A DNA stretch of 64,000 nt, from positions 1 through 64,000 of the forward strand of contig NZ_LR723670.1 in assembly GCF_902502825.2 (NCBI RefSeq), given 5' to 3'. Position numbers and translations under genes: made by a program. The stretch comes from Pseudorhizobium flavum. Its GTDB lineage: Bacteria > Pseudomonadota > Alphaproteobacteria > Rhizobiales > Rhizobiaceae. Positions 1 to 8,843 of this stretch are shown in pieces. Position 1 is the stretch's first letter. Every line of letters starts with the position of its first letter. The notes beneath the pieces were generated by a model. It made no database searches and was not told where the DNA came from. It saw only the letters and a list, made by a program, of their open reading frames with translations.

Positions 1-2297
1 CCCTTGTTCTGGGCGATGATCGACTCCACGGAGCGATCCATGGATCCCAGATGCACCGGCATGTGCGGCGCATTGGCGACCAGTGCTCCGTTCTCGTCGA
101 AGATGGCGCAGGAGAAGTCCAGCCGCTCCTTGATGTTCACCGACGACGCTGTGTTCTGCAGCGTCACGCCCATCTGTTCGGCGATCGACATGAAGAGATT
201 GTTGAAGACCTCGAGCAGCACCGGATCGGCTTCCGTGCCGACCGCCTTGCTGCGCGCGAGCGCCTTGACCCGCTTCAGCACCACATGATCGAGCGTGGTG
301 ATCTCGAACGCCCAGCCATCCTCGACCACGATCGTCTGGTGCGGCTCGACGATGAGGCATGGGCCGGCGGCGCGGGCGCCGGGGCGGATGTCGGCGCGAC
401 AGTAGACCGGCGCCTCACGCCATTCTCCGCCAGAGAAGAAACGTGTTTGCTCGGTGGCAGTGGGAGCGGCGGCGTCGATAGCATGGGTCGGCTCGGTGGA
501 TTCCGCACCGCCGCCGATAGCTTCGACCTCGTAGGACTCGAAGATTATCTCTCGGTTCTCGAAGATGAAGCCGAACTGCTTGCGATGAAGCGCTTCGAAC
601 ACCTCCGTCATTTCCGAAACGGAAGAAACCGGGACAGCAAGGGTCGTGTCGGTGCCCTGGTAGCGCAGATGCGCGCGATGGATGACGTCGGTATCGGCCT
701 CGGTCACGCCTTGCGCAGCCATCTCCTGGAGAACGCTGGCGGTCAGTTCGTCACGGACCGGCGGCAGCGCATCCAGGGCCTCGCCGAGCGCGACGGAAAC
801 CGTCTTCTGGCGGGTAGCGCGGATGTCCGCAAGTCCCATGCCATAGGCGGACAGGATGCCGGAGAAGGGGTGGATCATGACGGTCGAAATGCCGAGCGCA
901 TCGGCCGTCAGGCAGGCATGCTGGCCGCCGGCACCGCCGAAGCAGGTCAGCACGTAATTGGTGACGTCATAGCCGCGCTGGACACTGATTTTCTTCACCG
1001 CATTCGCCATGTTCTCGACGGCGATCGCCAGGAAGCCGTCTGCGACTTCTTCCGGCGTACGCCCGTCGCCGATGGTCGTGGCCATGTCCTCGAAGGCTGC
1101 GCGAACGGTCGCTGCGTCCAGCGGCTGGTCGCGGTTCGGGCCGAAGATCTTCGGGAAGAGTTCGGGCGAGAGCTTGCCGAGCATGACATTGGCGTCGGTG
1201 ACGGTGAGCGGCCCGCCGCGGCGATAGGCTTTCGGCCCGGGATTGGCGCCGGCGGAATCCGGCCCGACGCGGAAGCGCCCGTTCTCGAAGTGGAGGATGG
1301 AGCCGCCGCCCGCGGCAACGGTGTGGATGGACATCATCGGCGCGCGCATCCGAACACCGGCAACTTCCGTCTCGAAGGACCGCTCCAGCTCGCCATCGTA
1401 GTGGGAGACGTCCGTCGACGTGCCGCCCATGTCGAAGCCGATCATGCGGTCAAACCCGGCGAGCCTTGACGTCTCCACCGCGCCGACGACACCGCCGGCA
1501 GGGCCGGAGAGGATGGCGTCCTTGCCCTGGAAAAGGTCGGCAGCCGTGAGGCCACCCGAGGACTGCATGAACATCAGACGCGCCCCGCCTTCGGCGTCGG
1601 CACCGAGTTCGGATGCTACCTGCTCCACGTAACGGCGCAGAATCGGCGAGAGATAGGCGTCGACGACCGTCGTGTCGCCGCGGCCCACCAGTTTGATCAG
1701 CGGCGAGACCTCGTGGCTGACAGAGACCTGGGTGAATCCGATCTCGCGTGCGACCTTGGCGGCCAATTGCTCGTGCTGCGGGTACCGGTAGGCGTGCATG
1801 AAGACGATCGCGACGGCGCGGAATCCGGCATCGAACTGCGCCTGCAGGTCCCGGCGGATGACGGCTTCATCGGGGGCTGCCTCGATCTCGCCATCGGCCC
1901 GCACGCGCTCGTCGACTTCCACCACGGCGCTGTAGAGCAGTTCCGGCTTGATGATTTTCTTGGCGAAGATGTCGGCCCGCGCCTGATAGCCAATCGCCAG
2001 CGCATCGCGGAAGCCGCGCGTCGTCACGAGCAGTGTTCGCTCGCCCTTGCGTTCGAGGAGAGCATTGGTCGCAACCGTGGTGCCCATCTTGACCGCACCG
2101 ATCGCGCCGGCAGGGACAGGCTCGCCTTGCTTCAGCTCCAGGAGTTCCCGGATCCCCTGGACGGCAGCATCCCGGTAGGCCTCAGGATTCTCAGAGAGGA
2201 GCTTGTGCGCGATCAGCGAACCATCCGGCCTGCGCCCGACGATGTCGGTGAACGTGCCGCCGCGATCGATCCAGAAATCCCACTTGCCGCTGGTCAT
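1..2297 (-). CDS. 5-oxoprolinase / hydantoinase A-B family protein (partial, C-terminus off window)
   Basis: About 765 residues are visible from an ATG at 2297, and the frame is still open at base 1. The N-terminal part carries the hydantoinase A signatures: an RGGTFTD phosphate loop near residue 14, a [14 protein letters not shown] stretch, an SGPAGG motif and an [11 protein letters not shown] motif. The last ~80 visible residues ([17 protein letters not shown] onward) are the start of a hydantoinase B domain, so A and B are fused as in ATP-dependent 5-oxoprolinase (about 1200 aa, EC 3.5.2.9). The reaction would be 5-oxo-L-proline + ATP + water to L-glutamate. N-methylhydantoinase or acetone-carboxylase-like relatives cannot be excluded. 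It is divergent from the TRAP transporter genes, which may import its substrate. Confidence 0.88.
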   Translation of the reverse strand, partial: MTSGKWDFWIDRGGTFTDIVGRRPDGSLIAHKLLSENPEAYRDAAVQGIRELLELKQGEPVPAGAIGAVKMGTTVATNALLERKGERTLLVTTRGFRDALAIGYQARADIFAKKIIKPELLYSAVVEVDERVRADGEIEAAPDEAVIRRDLQAQFDAGFRAVAIVFMHAYRYPQHEQLAAKVAREIGFTQVSVSHEVSPLIKLVGRGDTTVVDAYLSPILRRYVEQVASELGADAEGGARLMFMQSSGGLTAADLFQGKDAILSGPAGGVVGAVETSRLAGFDRMIGFDMGGTSTDVSHYDGELERSFETEVAGVRMRAPMMSIHTVAAGGGSILHFENGRFRVGPDSAGANPGPKAYRRGGPLTVTDANVMLGKLSPELFPKIFGPNRDQPLDAATVRAAFEDMATTIGDGRTPEEVADGFLAIAVENMANAVKKISVQRGYDVTNYVLTCFGGAGGQHACLTADALGISTVMIHPFSGILSAYGMGLADIRATRQKTVSVALGEALDALPPVRDELTASVLQEMAAQGVTEADTDVIHRAHLRYQGTDTTLAVPVSSVSEMTEVFEALHRKQFGFIFENREIIFESYEVEAIGGGAESTEPTHAIDAAAPTATEQTRFFSGGEWREAPVYCRADIRPGARAAGPCLIVEPHQTIVVEDGWAFEITTLDHVVLKRVKALARSKAVGTEADPVLLEVFNNLFMSIAEQMGVTLQNTASSVNIKERLDFSCAIFDENGALVANAPHMPVHLGSMDRSVESIIAQNK

Positions 2298-2351
2298 GAC
2301 GAGCCCCTCGTTGATTGCTTTTCTCTTACGAATACATTTCGTCGATAAAAC

Positions 2352-2368
2352 GTCAATGATTGATTGAC
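2352..2368. promoter_or_regulatory. Inverted repeat between 5-oxoprolinase and TRAP genes
   Basis: GTCAAT-N5-ATTGAC is a perfect 6-bp inverted repeat with a 5-bp spacer. It lies 55 bp upstream of the oxoprolinase ATG in the 199-bp divergent gap. Size and position fit an operator for a dimeric repressor, but no adjacent regulator is proven to bind it. Confidence 0.4.
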
Positions 2369-2496
2369 AGCAAAATGCTCATTGCTGCATCATGCCGCCA
2401 CAACGGGCAAAGAAGCCGCCAGAGCTTCGCCCGGCCACGGCAACCGAGGGGAGCCGACCATGTTTGACTGCCGTATTCCAGACGGGAGGGCCATCT

Positions 2497-3081
2497 GTGT
2501 CCTCCATTGATCCGCGCCACAGCATTTTTCCCGAGTGGCTGAGGAAGGCGCTCGACGGTCTCTACCTCGCGGCGGGCTGGCTCGCCGGCATCTTTCTCGT
2601 CGCAATCTTCCTGATCATGCTGTCGCTGTCCGCCGGACGGCCTCTCGGGATAGATGTGCCGGCCGGGGACGACTTTACGGCCTGGTGCATGGCCGCGACC
2701 GCATTTCTTGGCCTGGCGCACACGTTCAGATCGGCGGAACTCATCCGCATGGGATTGCTGATCGACCGGATCAGCGGGCTGCCGCGGAAGATGATCGAGA
2801 TTGCCTGCACGGCCATCGGTGCCGCCGCCGTTTCCTATTTCGCCTGGTACGCGATCGAGATGACGCTGTTCTCCTGGCGTTTCAACGACGTCTCGATGGG
2901 CGTGATTGCGGTGCCGCTGTGGATCCCGCAGCTCGGCATGTCGGCTGGCCTCACCATCCTCGCGATCGCCTTCGTCGATGAACTTGTCCACCTGCTGTTT
3001 GGCGGTACTCCGCGTTACGAGAAGCCGAAGGCTGAGACCAAGGAAGAGGTCATCGAACGCGTCATGGAAAGCGGGGTCTGA
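2497..3081 (+). CDS. dctQ: TRAP transporter small permease (DctQ type)
   Basis: A 194-aa membrane protein with four hydrophobic segments, about residues 20-45, 60-80, 95-120 and 140-165. This is the usual size and topology of the DctQ subunit of tripartite ATP-independent periplasmic transporters. The GTG at 2497 is preferred to the upstream ATG at 2392 because GGGAGGG lies 6 bp before it and the upstream 35 codons look like leader (Pro/Arg/Lys rich). It is followed after 2 bp by the large permease. Substrate is unknown; the divergent 5-oxoprolinase suggests an oxoproline-like or glutamate-related carboxylate. Confidence 0.85.
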   Translation: MSSIDPRHSIFPEWLRKALDGLYLAAGWLAGIFLVAIFLIMLSLSAGRPLGIDVPAGDDFTAWCMAATAFLGLAHTFRSAELIRMGLLIDRISGLPRKMIEIACTAIGAAAVSYFAWYAIEMTLFSWRFNDVSMGVIAVPLWIPQLGMSAGLTILAIAFVDELVHLLFGGTPRYEKPKAETKEEVIERVMESGV

Positions 3082-3083
3082 TC

Positions 3084-4400
3084 ATGGATGCCCTGTCTCT
3101 GATCGAAGTCTCCGGGCTTATCCTTGGCGCCCTCCTTTTCCTCCTTGTCGGCGGCGTCTGGATCGGTATCGCGCTGCTCGTCTGCGGCTTCGTCGCCATG
3201 CAGTTCGCGCCGACCGGCATTCAAATCGGTGCGGCACTCGCCACCAATGCCTGGAGCGGAACCGCCTCCTGGAGCCTTGCCGCCTTGCCGCTCTTCGTCT
3301 GGATGGGGGAGATTCTCTATCGCACGCGGCTCTCGGACGAAATGTTCCGCGGCCTGTCGCCATGGCTGAACTGGCTTCCCGGGCGCCTGATCCACGTCAA
3401 CGTCCTTGGCTGCGGGCTTTTCGGCGCCGTTTCGGGCTCCTCCGCGGCTACCACGGCCATGGTCGCCAAGATCACGTTGCCGGAGCTCAAGAAGCGTGGC
3501 TATGACGACATGATCAGTCTTGGTTCGCTCGCCGGTGCCGGAACCCTCGGCTTCCTGGTGCCGCCGTCGATCACCATGATAGTCTATGCGGTTGCGGCGA
3601 ACGTCTCCATTATCCAGATGTTCATCGCCGGCCTCATTCCGGCTGCCATCGTCATGGTGCTCTACATGACCGCCATCGTTGTCTGGTCGTTGATGAACCC
3701 GGACAGGAGCCCGCCGCCGGCGCCGAAGACCAGCCTGGCCAGCAAGCTCAGGGAAAGTCTGAACCTTATCCCGCTGGCTCTCCTGATCATGACCGTCTTC
3801 TCGGCCCTGCTCATGGGCTGGGCCACGGCAACCGAATGTGCCGCCTGGGGTGTGCTCGGATCGCTGGTGATTGCCGCATGGCAGCGCGCGCTCACCTGGG
3901 AGAGCTTCAAGCAAAGCGTCATGGGTGCGACCCGCATGACGGCGATGATCATGCTGATCCTGACCGGCGCCGGCTATATGTCGATCGCCATGGGCTATAC
4001 CGGCATTCCGGCCGCGCTGGCGAGTTGGGTGGATGGCTTCGGTCTCAGCCCCTATGCGCTGATTGCGGTCCTGACGATCATGTACATCCTGCTCGGCTGC
4101 GCCATTGACGGACTGTCGATGATCGTGCTCACCACCGTCGTGGTGCTTCCGATGATCCAGCAGGCTGGCTTCGACCTCATCTGGTTCGGTGTCTTCCTGG
4201 TCCTGATGGTCGAGATGGCGCAGATCACGCCGCCCGTGGGGTTCAATCTCTTCGTGCTGCAGACGATGAGCGGCCGCGACAGCCTGACGGTTGCCCGCGC
4301 GGCGCTGCCTTTCTTCTTCCTGCTTGTGGCGACTGTCGCCATCATCACGGTCTTCCCGGACATCGTGATGGTTCTGCCGCGAATGGCATTTCCGGGGTAA
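3084..4400 (+). CDS. dctM: TRAP transporter large permease (DctM type)
   Basis: A 438-aa protein with roughly 11-13 hydrophobic segments and DctM-family hallmarks. These include the FGAVSGSSAATTAMVAKITLP stretch near residue 115 and GTLGFLVPPSITMIVYA about 40 residues later. The family uses an ion gradient to move a solute delivered by the periplasmic DctP protein. The ATG sits 2 bp after the dctQ stop, indicating translational coupling, and dctP follows after 11-17 bp. Confidence 0.93.
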   Translation: MDALSLIEVSGLILGALLFLLVGGVWIGIALLVCGFVAMQFAPTGIQIGAALATNAWSGTASWSLAALPLFVWMGEILYRTRLSDEMFRGLSPWLNWLPGRLIHVNVLGCGLFGAVSGSSAATTAMVAKITLPELKKRGYDDMISLGSLAGAGTLGFLVPPSITMIVYAVAANVSIIQMFIAGLIPAAIVMVLYMTAIVVWSLMNPDRSPPPAPKTSLASKLRESLNLIPLALLIMTVFSALLMGWATATECAAWGVLGSLVIAAWQRALTWESFKQSVMGATRMTAMIMLILTGAGYMSIAMGYTGIPAALASWVDGFGLSPYALIAVLTIMYILLGCAIDGLSMIVLTTVVVLPMIQQAGFDLIWFGVFLVLMVEMAQITPPVGFNLFVLQTMSGRDSLTVARAALPFFFLLVATVAIITVFPDIVMVLPRMAFPG

Positions 4401-4417
4401 CGCAAAGGGGAATGACA

Positions 4418-5407
4418 ATGAACTTGCACATGCGATCGATCGCCCGCTGGGGCATGACGGCAGCCGCACTCGCCCTGGGAGCGGGCGCGGCACTCGCTCA
4501 GACGGAATGGGTCCTGCCATCCGCCTATCCACCGGCGAACTACCACACCGAAAACCTCATGCAGTTCGCCTCCGACGTGGACGCAGCGACGAACGGCGAA
4601 CTCAAGATCACCGTGCATCCCGGTGCCGCACTCTTCAAGGCACCGGAAATCAAGCGCGCGGTGCAGACGGGCCAGGCTCAGGCAGGGGAGGTTCTGATCT
4701 CGCTGCACGAAAACGAGAACCCGGTCTTCGGGATCGACGTCGTGCCCTTCCTCGCCACCAGCTTCGAGGAATCGAAAAAGCTGTGGGAAGCGTCGAAGCC
4801 TACGGTGGAGAAGGCGCTCGACGAGCAGGGCCTGAAGCTTCTCTACACGACGCCATGGCCGCCCCAGGGCATTTACACCAAGAAGGACGTCAACACCGTC
4901 GCTGACCTTAAGGGTCTGAAGTGGCGCGCCTATAACGTCGGCACCTCCCGCATTGCGGAGCTCGTCGGCGCCCAGCCTGTGACGGTCCAGGCTGCCGAGC
5001 TTCCGCAGGCACTGGCGACCGGCGTGGTCGACGGCCTGATGACCTCCAGCGCCACCGGCGTCGATTCCAAGATCTGGGAATCGCTCACCCACTACTATGA
5101 CACGCAGGCCTGGATCCCGAAGAACGTCATCTTCGTGAACAAGGGCGCGTTCGAGGCGCTGGATCCGGCCGTGCAGACAGCGGTCACGGAAGCTGCGGCA
5201 GCAGCCGAAGAGCGCGGCTGGAAGCTCGGTGTCGAGAAGACTGCGGCATACATGGAGACGCTGAAGTCGAACGGCATGCAGGTTCTTGCGCCCAGCGAGG
5301 AACTGAAGAGCGGCTTGGCGGAAGTCGGCGCCCAACTCACGGAAGATTGGCTGTCCAAGGCCGGCGACGAGGGCAAGGCTATCATAGACGCCTACAAGAA
5401 GATGTGA
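4418..5407 (+). CDS. dctP: TRAP transporter substrate-binding protein (DctP type)
   Basis: A 329-aa periplasmic protein with a signal peptide of about 27 residues ending in ALA before Gln. The mature part shows the DctP fold order, including AGEVLISLHENENPVFGIDVVPF, LYTTPWPPQGIYTKK and the LKGLKWRAYN segment that precedes the carboxylate-binding Arg region. ATG 4418 is favoured over ATG 4412 because AAAGGGG ends at 4410, leaving 7 bp to 4418 and only 1 bp to 4412. It closes the dctQMP operon; a strong terminator follows at once. Confidence 0.9.
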   Translation: MNLHMRSIARWGMTAAALALGAGAALAQTEWVLPSAYPPANYHTENLMQFASDVDAATNGELKITVHPGAALFKAPEIKRAVQTGQAQAGEVLISLHENENPVFGIDVVPFLATSFEESKKLWEASKPTVEKALDEQGLKLLYTTPWPPQGIYTKKDVNTVADLKGLKWRAYNVGTSRIAELVGAQPVTVQAAELPQALATGVVDGLMTSSATGVDSKIWESLTHYYDTQAWIPKNVIFVNKGAFEALDPAVQTAVTEAAAAAEERGWKLGVEKTAAYMETLKSNGMQVLAPSEELKSGLAEVGAQLTEDWLSKAGDEGKAIIDAYKKM

Positions 5408-5413
5408 TGCAAG

Positions 5414-5450
5414 AAGCGCCGCCGGGTTTACCGGCGGCGCTTTGATTTTC
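5414..5450 (+). terminator. Rho-independent terminator after dctP
   Basis: Perfect 10-bp GC stem (5416-5425 with 5431-5440), 5-nt loop GTTTA, extended by A-T pairs and followed by TTTGATTTT. It ends the TRAP operon 7 bp after the dctP stop and lies only 14 bp before the next start codon. Confidence 0.85.
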
Positions 5451-5463
5451 GGGAGGAGACATC

Positions 5464-5985
5464 ATGCCTGTAAAAAAGGATGATCTGGGCCCCATCGTAT
5501 CCTCGGGCCACCTGGCGAGCGGAGCGCTGCCGGCGCTGTCGGAGATTGAGTTCGGCCTGATCATGCTGAACCATGCCTTCAACCGATGGATGGTGCGGTG
5601 CATGGCGGCGGCCGGGGTGCCGGACCTTTCGCCTGTCGACATCCTGGTGCTTCACAACATCAACAGTCGCAACAAGCCGAAGACGCTTGCCGACATCTGC
5701 CTCGTGCTGAACATCGAGGACACCCACGTCGTGACCTATGCACTGAAGAAGCTGGAGCGGATGAAGCTCATCAAGTCCGGTCGGCGCGGCAAGGAAAAGC
5801 TGGTCATGGTGACCGAAGCAGGTGCGGAATCCTGTGCACGCTACAAGGCGATGCGCGAGAGCCTGCTCGTCAACTCCGTCCTGGCGACCGAGGTCTCCGC
5901 TGACACTCTCTCGGAAGTCGCTGCACGGCTTCGAGCCCTCTCCGGTCACTACGACCAGGCGGCGCGCGCCGCGGCTTCGCTGTAG
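5464..5985 (+). CDS. MarR-like winged-helix transcriptional regulator
   Basis: A 173-aa protein with a winged-helix core at about residues 55-125: TLADICLVLNIEDTHVVTYALKKLERMKLI as helix-turn-helix, then the basic wing SGRRGKEKLVMVTEAG. It resembles the MarR-like winged-helix family (PF13463 type). GGGAGGAG just upstream of the ATG is a very strong ribosome-binding site, yet the dctP terminator lies immediately before it. It is therefore made either by read-through or from a promoter overlapping the terminator. It may control the TRAP/oxoprolinase genes or the next cluster; ligand unknown. Confidence 0.8.
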   Translation: MPVKKDDLGPIVSSGHLASGALPALSEIEFGLIMLNHAFNRWMVRCMAAAGVPDLSPVDILVLHNINSRNKPKTLADICLVLNIEDTHVVTYALKKLERMKLIKSGRRGKEKLVMVTEAGAESCARYKAMRESLLVNSVLATEVSADTLSEVAARLRALSGHYDQAARAAASL

Positions 5986-5990
5986 GCCGG

Positions 5991-6815
5991 TCAGGACAGC
6001 AGCGTCTGCGTCAGAAAATGATGGGGATCGGCCAGCCCGTCGATCACGTTGAAGTGGTGGCGGTCCGGTTCCTCGACGACTTCGGTCTCGGCGCCAAGGC
6101 CCTTCCAGATATTGGCGAGCAGCGCGTTCTGGCGGAGGAATTCCGACCGCTCTGCGCCGCCCACCCAGCAGGTCAGCTTGGCACCCTGCATCGGCTCGAG
6201 AAGTGCCGGGCTTTCGCGCCATGCCTCCTGCCGGTCGATGCTCAATTGCCTGTTCATGGCCGTGTGCATCAGCGGCCGCAGGTCATGCAGGCCGGAAAGC
6301 GATACGGTGTGCACAATGCGGCTGCGGATCTCTTCCGGCAAGGGAGAGGTCACTGTGATCATCCGCGTCGCGAGATGGCCGCCGGCGGAGTGCCCGATCA
6401 GCCGTATGGAGCCGGCGACGAGCTCTGCCGCCTGCTCGATCGCGTTGGCCACCTCAAGGGTAATCCCGCCAATGCGGATCTCGGGGCATAGCGTGTAGGA
6501 GGGAATTGCGACGGCATAGCCCAGTTCCACCGCGCCGCGGGCGAGGTGGGACCAGTAGGACTTGTCGAGCCGCAGCCAGAAGCCGCCATGGATGAATACG
6601 ACGAGGCCGGCAGGTTCGGTGGCTGGCAGGAAAAGATCCATCCTGTTCCGCGCGCCGTCGCCGTAGCGAAGATCAAGCTTCGCATGCCCGGCTTCCTCCA
6701 GCGCCTGACGGTACTCCCGCGCCGGATCAACCCAGAAATCCGGCCAACGTTCCCCGCCGGGGATGTTGGGTCCGTTGGCATATGCATCGTCCCAATCGGA
6801 TATCCGGTGTCGCAT
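5991..6815 (-). CDS. Alpha/beta hydrolase, kynurenine formamidase-like
   Basis: A 274-aa cytoplasmic hydrolase. It has the oxyanion motif HGGFW at 76-80 (HGGxW is typical of arylformamidases), the nucleophile elbow GHSAGGH at 141-147 with Ser143, and a C-terminal HHFNVIDGL providing the catalytic His. ATG 6815 is favoured over the upstream ATG at 6854 because GAGGG lies 4 bp before it and the protein then starts at the conserved region. The family hydrolyses N-formylkynurenine to kynurenine. Its position beside an anthranilate-CoA cluster is consistent with tryptophan catabolism, but a general esterase role is possible. Confidence 0.75.
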   Translation of the reverse strand: MRHRISDWDDAYANGPNIPGGERWPDFWVDPAREYRQALEEAGHAKLDLRYGDGARNRMDLFLPATEPAGLVVFIHGGFWLRLDKSYWSHLARGAVELGYAVAIPSYTLCPEIRIGGITLEVANAIEQAAELVAGSIRLIGHSAGGHLATRMITVTSPLPEEIRSRIVHTVSLSGLHDLRPLMHTAMNRQLSIDRQEAWRESPALLEPMQGAKLTCWVGGAERSEFLRQNALLANIWKGLGAETEVVEEPDRHHFNVIDGLADPHHFLTQTLLS

Positions 6816-6907
6816 GTGGCCCTCAGTATCATCCAGTCGCATCCATAGTTGCATCTGGCTGCCATGAGAGGAAGGGGGGTGAATGGCTGCCGGTCCAAAA
6901 TTATTAC

Positions 6908-6918
6908 AAACTTAAAAT
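6908..6918 (+). promoter_or_regulatory. Motif AAACTTAAAAT upstream of the CoA ligase, shared with the monooxygenase promoter
   Basis: The 11-mer AAACTTAAAAT in an AT-rich patch about 115 bp before the ligase start recurs on the minus strand at 20862-20872, just upstream of the ring-attacking monooxygenase gene. An AT-rich shared site at two operons of one pathway suggests a common MarR operator. The match is short, so this is an inference. Confidence 0.4.
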
Positions 6919-7031
6919 TTCTCTCTTGCCAGCGCGCGGGAGCGGTGCTTTTCTGGTGAAAAGGCAAAAATGCCGCGGCCGCAGCACCGGATATTGTCGG
7001 ATTGCGGACCAGAAGAACGCATGGGAACTCG

Positions 7032-8663
7032 ATGATGAAACTGGGACCGACAGGCCATCTGGACACGTTTGCGCGCGACCATCTCCCGCCGCTGGACCAG
7101 TGGCCGGAGCTTCTTCTCGACGGCTTCGATTATCCCGAATGGCTGAACGCCGGGGTCGAGTTGACGGACCGGATGGTCGAGCGCGGCTTTGGCGACCATA
7201 CTGCGCTGATCGGCAATGGACGTCGCCGGACCTACAAGGAGCTTTCCGACTGGACGAACCGCATCGCGCGGGCTCTGACGGAAGACTACGGGCTGAAGCC
7301 CGGGAACCGGGTCCTGATCCGCTCGGCGAACAACCCCGCCATGGTTGCCTGCTGGCTTGCGGCGACGAAGGCCGGCGCCGTGGTCGTCAACACCATGCCG
7401 ATGCTGCGCGCCGGAGAGATCGCCAAGGTGGTCGACAAGGCCGAAGTCACCATGGCGCTTTGCGACACCCGGCTGATGGACGAACTGGTGGCGGTCGCCA
7501 AGGAGAGCCGGTTTCTGGAGCAGGTGATCGGCTTCGACGGCACGGCCAATCACGACGCCGAACTCGATCGTGCGGCCCTCGACAAGCCGGTCAAGTTCGA
7601 GGCCGTGAAGACCGGTCGCGACGATGTCGCGCTGCTGGGTTTCACCTCCGGCTCCACCGGCGTGCCGAAGGCGACCATGCACTTCCACCGGGACATCCTG
7701 ATCATCGCGGACGCCTATGCGAAGGAAGTGCTGAAGGTCACGCCGGACGATGTGTTCGTCGGTTCGCCGCCGCTCGCCTTCACCTTCGGCCTCGGCGGCC
7801 TCGCGGTCTTCCCGCTGCGCTTCGGCGCGGCAGCCACGCTGCTCGAGCAGGCGACGCCGCCGAAGATGATCGAGATCATCGAGACCTACAAGGCGACGAT
7901 CTGCTTCACTGCGCCCACTGCCTACCGCGCCATGCTTTCCGCCATGGATGAAGGCGCCGATCTTTCCTCACTCCGCGTCGCGGTTTCCGCTGGTGAAACC
8001 CTGCCGGCCCCCGTCTATGACCAGTGGGTACAGAAGACCGGCAAGCCGATCGTCGATGGCATAGGCTCGACAGAGATGCTGCACATCTTCATCTCCAACC
8101 GGCTCGACGACTCCAAGCCTGCCTGCACAGGCAAACCACTCACCGGCTACCAGGCCGTCGTCGTCGATGACGATATGCGCGAGGTGCCGCGGGGAACGAT
8201 CGGCAAGCTTGCCGTCAAGGGCCCCATCGGCTGCCGCTATCTCGCCGACGACAGGCAGCGCGACTACGTGCGTGACGGCTGGAACCTTACCGGCGATTCC
8301 TTCGTGCAGGACGAGGAAGGCTATTTCCACTTCGCCGCCCGCTCCGACGACATGATCGTCTCGGCCGGCTACAACATTGCCGGTCCGGAGGTCGAGGCGG
8401 CTCTGCTGAAGCACGAGGCGGTGGCCGAATGCGCAGTGATCGGAGTTCCAGACACGGAACGTGGCCATATCGTCGAGGCGCATGTCGTGCTGGTCGATCG
8501 TCGTGCGGCGTGCGATGCCATGGCGAAGCTCCTGCAGGAGCACGTCAAGAAGGTCATCGCGCCCTACAAATATCCGCGCTCCATTGTCTTCACCGATGCG
8601 CTGCCGAAGACGGAGTCCGGCAAGATCCAGCGGTTCCGGCTGAAGCAGGCGAGTGCCGCATGA
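7032..8663 (+). CDS. 2-aminobenzoate-CoA ligase / benzoate-CoA ligase family
   Basis: A 543-aa adenylate-forming enzyme. Visible motifs are TSGSTGVPK near 205-213 (P-loop-like A3), DGIGSTEMLHIF (A5), LTGDSFVQDEEGYFHFAARSDDMI (A7/A8) and PKTESGKIQRF with the catalytic Lys near the C-terminus. Size and the SDDMIVSAGYNIAGPEVE block fit the benzoate / 2-aminobenzoate-CoA ligase group. Expected reaction: anthranilate + ATP + CoA to 2-aminobenzoyl-CoA. Start taken at ATG 7032, with another ATG at 7035. It is followed on the same strand by a Liv-type importer, and its likely product is the substrate of the enzyme encoded at 18518-20830. Benzoate or salicylate remain possible substrates. Confidence 0.85.
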   Translation: MMKLGPTGHLDTFARDHLPPLDQWPELLLDGFDYPEWLNAGVELTDRMVERGFGDHTALIGNGRRRTYKELSDWTNRIARALTEDYGLKPGNRVLIRSANNPAMVACWLAATKAGAVVVNTMPMLRAGEIAKVVDKAEVTMALCDTRLMDELVAVAKESRFLEQVIGFDGTANHDAELDRAALDKPVKFEAVKTGRDDVALLGFTSGSTGVPKATMHFHRDILIIADAYAKEVLKVTPDDVFVGSPPLAFTFGLGGLAVFPLRFGAAATLLEQATPPKMIEIIETYKATICFTAPTAYRAMLSAMDEGADLSSLRVAVSAGETLPAPVYDQWVQKTGKPIVDGIGSTEMLHIFISNRLDDSKPACTGKPLTGYQAVVVDDDMREVPRGTIGKLAVKGPIGCRYLADDRQRDYVRDGWNLTGDSFVQDEEGYFHFAARSDDMIVSAGYNIAGPEVEAALLKHEAVAECAVIGVPDTERGHIVEAHVVLVDRRAACDAMAKLLQEHVKKVIAPYKYPRSIVFTDALPKTESGKIQRFRLKQASAA

Positions 8664-8679
8664 GCATTTACCGACATTC

Positions 8680-8725
8680 TGCAAAAGCGCATTCCAGCGG
8701 CTTCGCCAGTGGACGTTCTTTTGCA
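8680..8725. repeat. 8-bp inverted repeat in the ligase-livK gap
   Basis: TGCAAAAG at 8680-8687 and CTTTTGCA at 8718-8725 form a perfect inverted repeat 30 bp apart in the 180-bp gap before the binding-protein gene. It could be a weak stem-loop or spaced operator half-sites. There is no T-run, so it is not a classical terminator. Confidence 0.3.
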
Positions 8726-8843
8726 AGTATGGAAGGTATCGGGAATACCGGTCGGTGATGACATCGGGCGGATATCCGGGTTGCGAGATCGAGGGGTCCG
8801 CGCCTGGGGATGGGGTCATAAGAACAACTGGGAGTTCGAGACA

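Noticed and set aside
51..1469. 472-codon plus-strand open frame at the left end
   Set aside because: Antisense to 5-oxoprolinase, which shows unmistakable family motifs.
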